8,171 nucleotides of DNA from a bacterium. Lineage in GTDB: Bacteria; Oederibacteriota; JAJYGY01. Every line of letters starts with the position of its first letter. The first letter of the stretch is position 1. The translations under genes and the position numbers were made by a program. The DNA is taken from NCBI GenBank assembly GCA_021790555.1, contig JAJYGY010000227.1:1-8171 (forward strand), given 5' to 3'. This document shows positions 6,495-8,171 of this stretch, in pieces. A model generated the notes under the pieces. That model had not been told where the DNA came from and ran no database searches. It worked only from the letters and a program-made list of their open reading frames with translations.

Positions 6495-6992
6495 TCAGGG
6501 CTTGCCTTCCGCCCCCGCCCGGGCGATCTCGGCCAGCTCCTCGGCGCTGAAGAGCCGGTTCAGGTCCAGCAGCAGCAGCAGGCGTTCGCCCAGCTTCACC
6601 ACTCCCTTCAGGTAGAGCCCGGTGTTCTCCGCGATCATGGCCGGAGGCGGCTCGAAATGGTCCCGCGAGGTCCGCAGCACCTCGACCACGTCGTCCACCA
6701 CCAGTCCCATGGCCTGTTCCCCGACCTCCACCACCATCACCCTGGTGCGGCCGTCGGAGGCCCGCGCCTCCATGCGGAATCGCCGCTTCAGGTCGATGAC
6801 GGGGAACACCTTGCCCCGCAGGTTCATCAGGCCCACCACGTAGGCGGGGGTCCTGGGCATCCGGGTCAGCCCGGGCAGGCGGATGACCTCCCTCACCTGG
6901 TGGATGGAGGCGGCGAACTCCTCGGCCAGCAGCTTGAAGACCACCAGCTTCAGTTCGCCGGCGGGGGGAGCGGGTTGGGGGGTCAGGTCCAT
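6495..6992 (-). CDS. cheW: CheW, receptor-kinase coupling protein
   Basis: A 165-residue single CheW domain, the usual length. CheW bridges MCP signalling tips to the P5 domain of CheA in the membrane-associated array. Recognisable elements: the opening strand LKLVVFKLLAEEFAASI (14-30), HQVREVIRLPGLTRMP (31-46), the conserved GLMNLRGKVFPVIDL core (54-68), a second barrel portion with MGLVVDDVVEVL, and YLKGVVKLGERLLLLLDLNRLF near the end. The first ~12 residues are Pro-rich and probably disordered. No membrane segment. The ATG at 6990-6992 lies seven bases after the MCP stop; an AAGG ribosome-binding motif (6997-7000) overlaps that stop, so translation of cheW is probably coupled to the MCP, which suggests that receptor and adaptor are made together. 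Confidence 0.96.
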   Translation of the reverse strand: MDLTPQPAPPAGELKLVVFKLLAEEFAASIHQVREVIRLPGLTRMPRTPAYVVGLMNLRGKVFPVIDLKRRFRMEARASDGRTRVMVVEVGEQAMGLVVDDVVEVLRTSRDHFEPPPAMIAENTGLYLKGVVKLGERLLLLLDLNRLFSAEELAEIARAGAEGKP

Positions 6993-6999
6993 GCTGCCT

Positions 7000-8171
7000 T
7001 CACAGTTGAAATCGCGAAACCGACTGCTTCATGCTCTCGGCCAGGTTGGCCAGCTCCTGGGCGGCCGCGGCCATCTCCTGCATGCTGGCGGTCTGCTCCT
7101 GCGTCGAGGCCGAGGCCTCCTGCGTGCCGGCCGCGGTTTCCTCGGCCACGGCCGCGATGTCCTCCACCGCCTTGACCACCTGTTCGCTCCCCTCGGCCTG
7201 CTTCCTGGCCAGGCCGAAAATCTCCTTGGCCATCTCGTCCACCTGCCTCACCACCGCGATGATCTCCTCCAGCGAGGCCCCGGCCTGGTCCACCACCTCG
7301 CGCCCCGTGCTCAGCTGGTCGGCCCCCGCCCGCATGGTTTCCACGGCCTTGGCCGTCTCCGCCTGGATCTGGGCGATGATCTTGCGGATCTCCCCGGCCG
7401 CGTTGGACGACCCTTCGGCAAGCTTGCGGACCTCGTCGGCCACCACGGCGAAGCCGCGCCCTGCCTCGCCCGCCCGGGCGGCTTCGATGGCCGCGTTGAG
7501 GGCCAGCAGGTTGGTCTGCTCGGCGATGCCGGTGATGATGCCCACCACCTTTCCTATCTGCCGGCTGTGCTCCCCCAGGCCCTGCACGATCTGGGCGCTG
7601 GCGTGGGCGTCGTCGAATATCCGGTTGAGCTTGGCGGTGGCCTCGCGCACCGCCTCCCCGCCCTTCTGGGCCGTCTGCGAGGCCTGCGCCGCCACCCGGG
7701 CCACGTCCTCGGACCGGCGCGCCACGGCCTGCACGTTCTGCGACATCTGGGCCATCACCTGGGACGTCTCCACCGTCTTTTCCGCCTGGGTCTCGACTCC
7801 CTTGGAAATCTGCTGAACCGTGCTGGTGATCTCCTCCGCCGAGGCGTTCATCTGCTCGGCCGAGGCAGAAAGGCTCTCGGCCGAGGCGGAGACCTTGTGG
7901 GTCACCTGGGCCACCTGGCCCACCATGGTGGTCACGCCCTCGGCCATGGCGTTGAGGTTGCTGGCGAACTCCCCGAAGAGGCCCCTGGAATGGACCTCCA
8001 GCCTTTCCTTCAGCTTGCCCGTGGCGACCTGCCCGACGAAGCGCGAGTACAGCTGGATTCGCTTGCGGATGATCAGCAGCGCCACCAGGTAGTTGACCAG
8101 GGTGAAGAGCAGGCCCAGCACCGCGCCGGTGACGACCCTGCCAAAAATGGCCAGTCCGGGGAGGTGGCGGG
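7000..8171 (-). CDS. Methyl-accepting chemotaxis protein, C-terminal part (5' end missing)
   Basis: The frame is open to the right edge, so the true start and any ligand-binding domain lie outside; the GTG at 8119-8121 is inside the membrane helix and is not the start. About 389 codons are visible. Counting from 8121: a transmembrane helix spans roughly -3 to 18 (rich in Leu, Val, Ile) and ends in the basic RKRIQ; a HAMP-like region covers ~19-70; then a long coiled-coil signalling hairpin runs to residue 373. The tip EQTNLLALNAAIEAARAGE (201-219) and GRGFAVVADEVRKLAE (221-236) are the hallmark CheA/CheW contact region. Likely methylation sites include the Glu pairs at 96-97 (NASAEEITS) and 327-328 (AVAEETAAG). 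Each arm is about 150-160 residues, matching the 44H class by rough count. The protein ends SRFQL, without the NWETF-type pentapeptide that tethers CheR/CheB. It is the first visible gene of the cluster. Confidence 0.95.
   Translation of the reverse strand, partial: RHLPGLAIFGRVVTGAVLGLLFTLVNYLVALLIIRKRIQLYSRFVGQVATGKLKERLEVHSRGLFGEFASNLNAMAEGVTTMVGQVAQVTHKVSASAESLSASAEQMNASAEEITSTVQQISKGVETQAEKTVETSQVMAQMSQNVQAVARRSEDVARVAAQASQTAQKGGEAVREATAKLNRIFDDAHASAQIVQGLGEHSRQIGKVVGIITGIAEQTNLLALNAAIEAARAGEAGRGFAVVADEVRKLAEGSSNAAGEIRKIIAQIQAETAKAVETMRAGADQLSTGREVVDQAGASLEEIIAVVRQVDEMAKEIFGLARKQAEGSEQVVKAVEDIAAVAEETAAGTQEASASTQEQTASMQEMAAAAQELANLAESMKQSVSRFQL

Noticed and set aside
8119..8121. GTG as the start codon of the MCP.
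   Set aside because: It falls in the middle of a hydrophobic membrane helix and the same frame stays open upstream to the window edge with further plausible residues (RHLPGLAIFGRVVTGA).

Overview
The window is one gene-dense, strongly GC-rich stretch with every supported gene on the minus strand. In transcription order (right to left) it reads: a methyl-accepting chemotaxis protein (MCP, running off the right edge), cheW, cheY, cheB, cheA, cheC, a 720-residue FtsA-like actin-fold ATPase with a long repeat-bearing C-terminal half, and the first codons of another gene at the left edge. Gaps between stop and next start are 7, 37, 29, 0, 21, 37 and 7 bases, so this is very probably one transcriptional unit whose promoter lies beyond the right edge. 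No stretch over 300 bases lacks a gene, and I see no RNA gene, mobile element, CRISPR array or convincing terminator.

Organism: the CheC phosphatase, a CheA with P2 domain, and an MCP whose cytoplasmic hairpin is long (about 22 heptads per arm by my rough count, the 44H class) point to the Bacillus/Thermotoga style of chemotaxis rather than the enteric CheZ style. With the high GC, a GC-rich Bacillota (Clostridia, Peptococcaceae-like) is my best guess. This is inference; no taxonomic marker is present.

Function: the MCP senses a signal and, with CheW, controls CheA autophosphorylation at His46. CheA passes phosphate to CheY (Asp54), which would act on the flagellar or pilus motor, and to CheB (Asp66), a receptor methylesterase. 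CheC, with both active-site motifs intact, would remove phosphate from CheY. The usual partners CheR (methyltransferase) and CheD (deamidase) are not in the window.

The least ordinary gene is the last complete one. Its N-terminal ~390 residues match the FtsA fold (both phosphate loops, adenosine motif, SHS2 insert). It lacks the FtsA membrane-targeting tail and instead carries about 330 residues that I read as roughly five diverged tandem modules with a ThiS/MoaD-like (beta-grasp) sequence pattern. Its position in a chemotaxis operon suggests a cytoskeletal or scaffold role linked to chemotaxis or motility machinery, but that role is not shown by the sequence.
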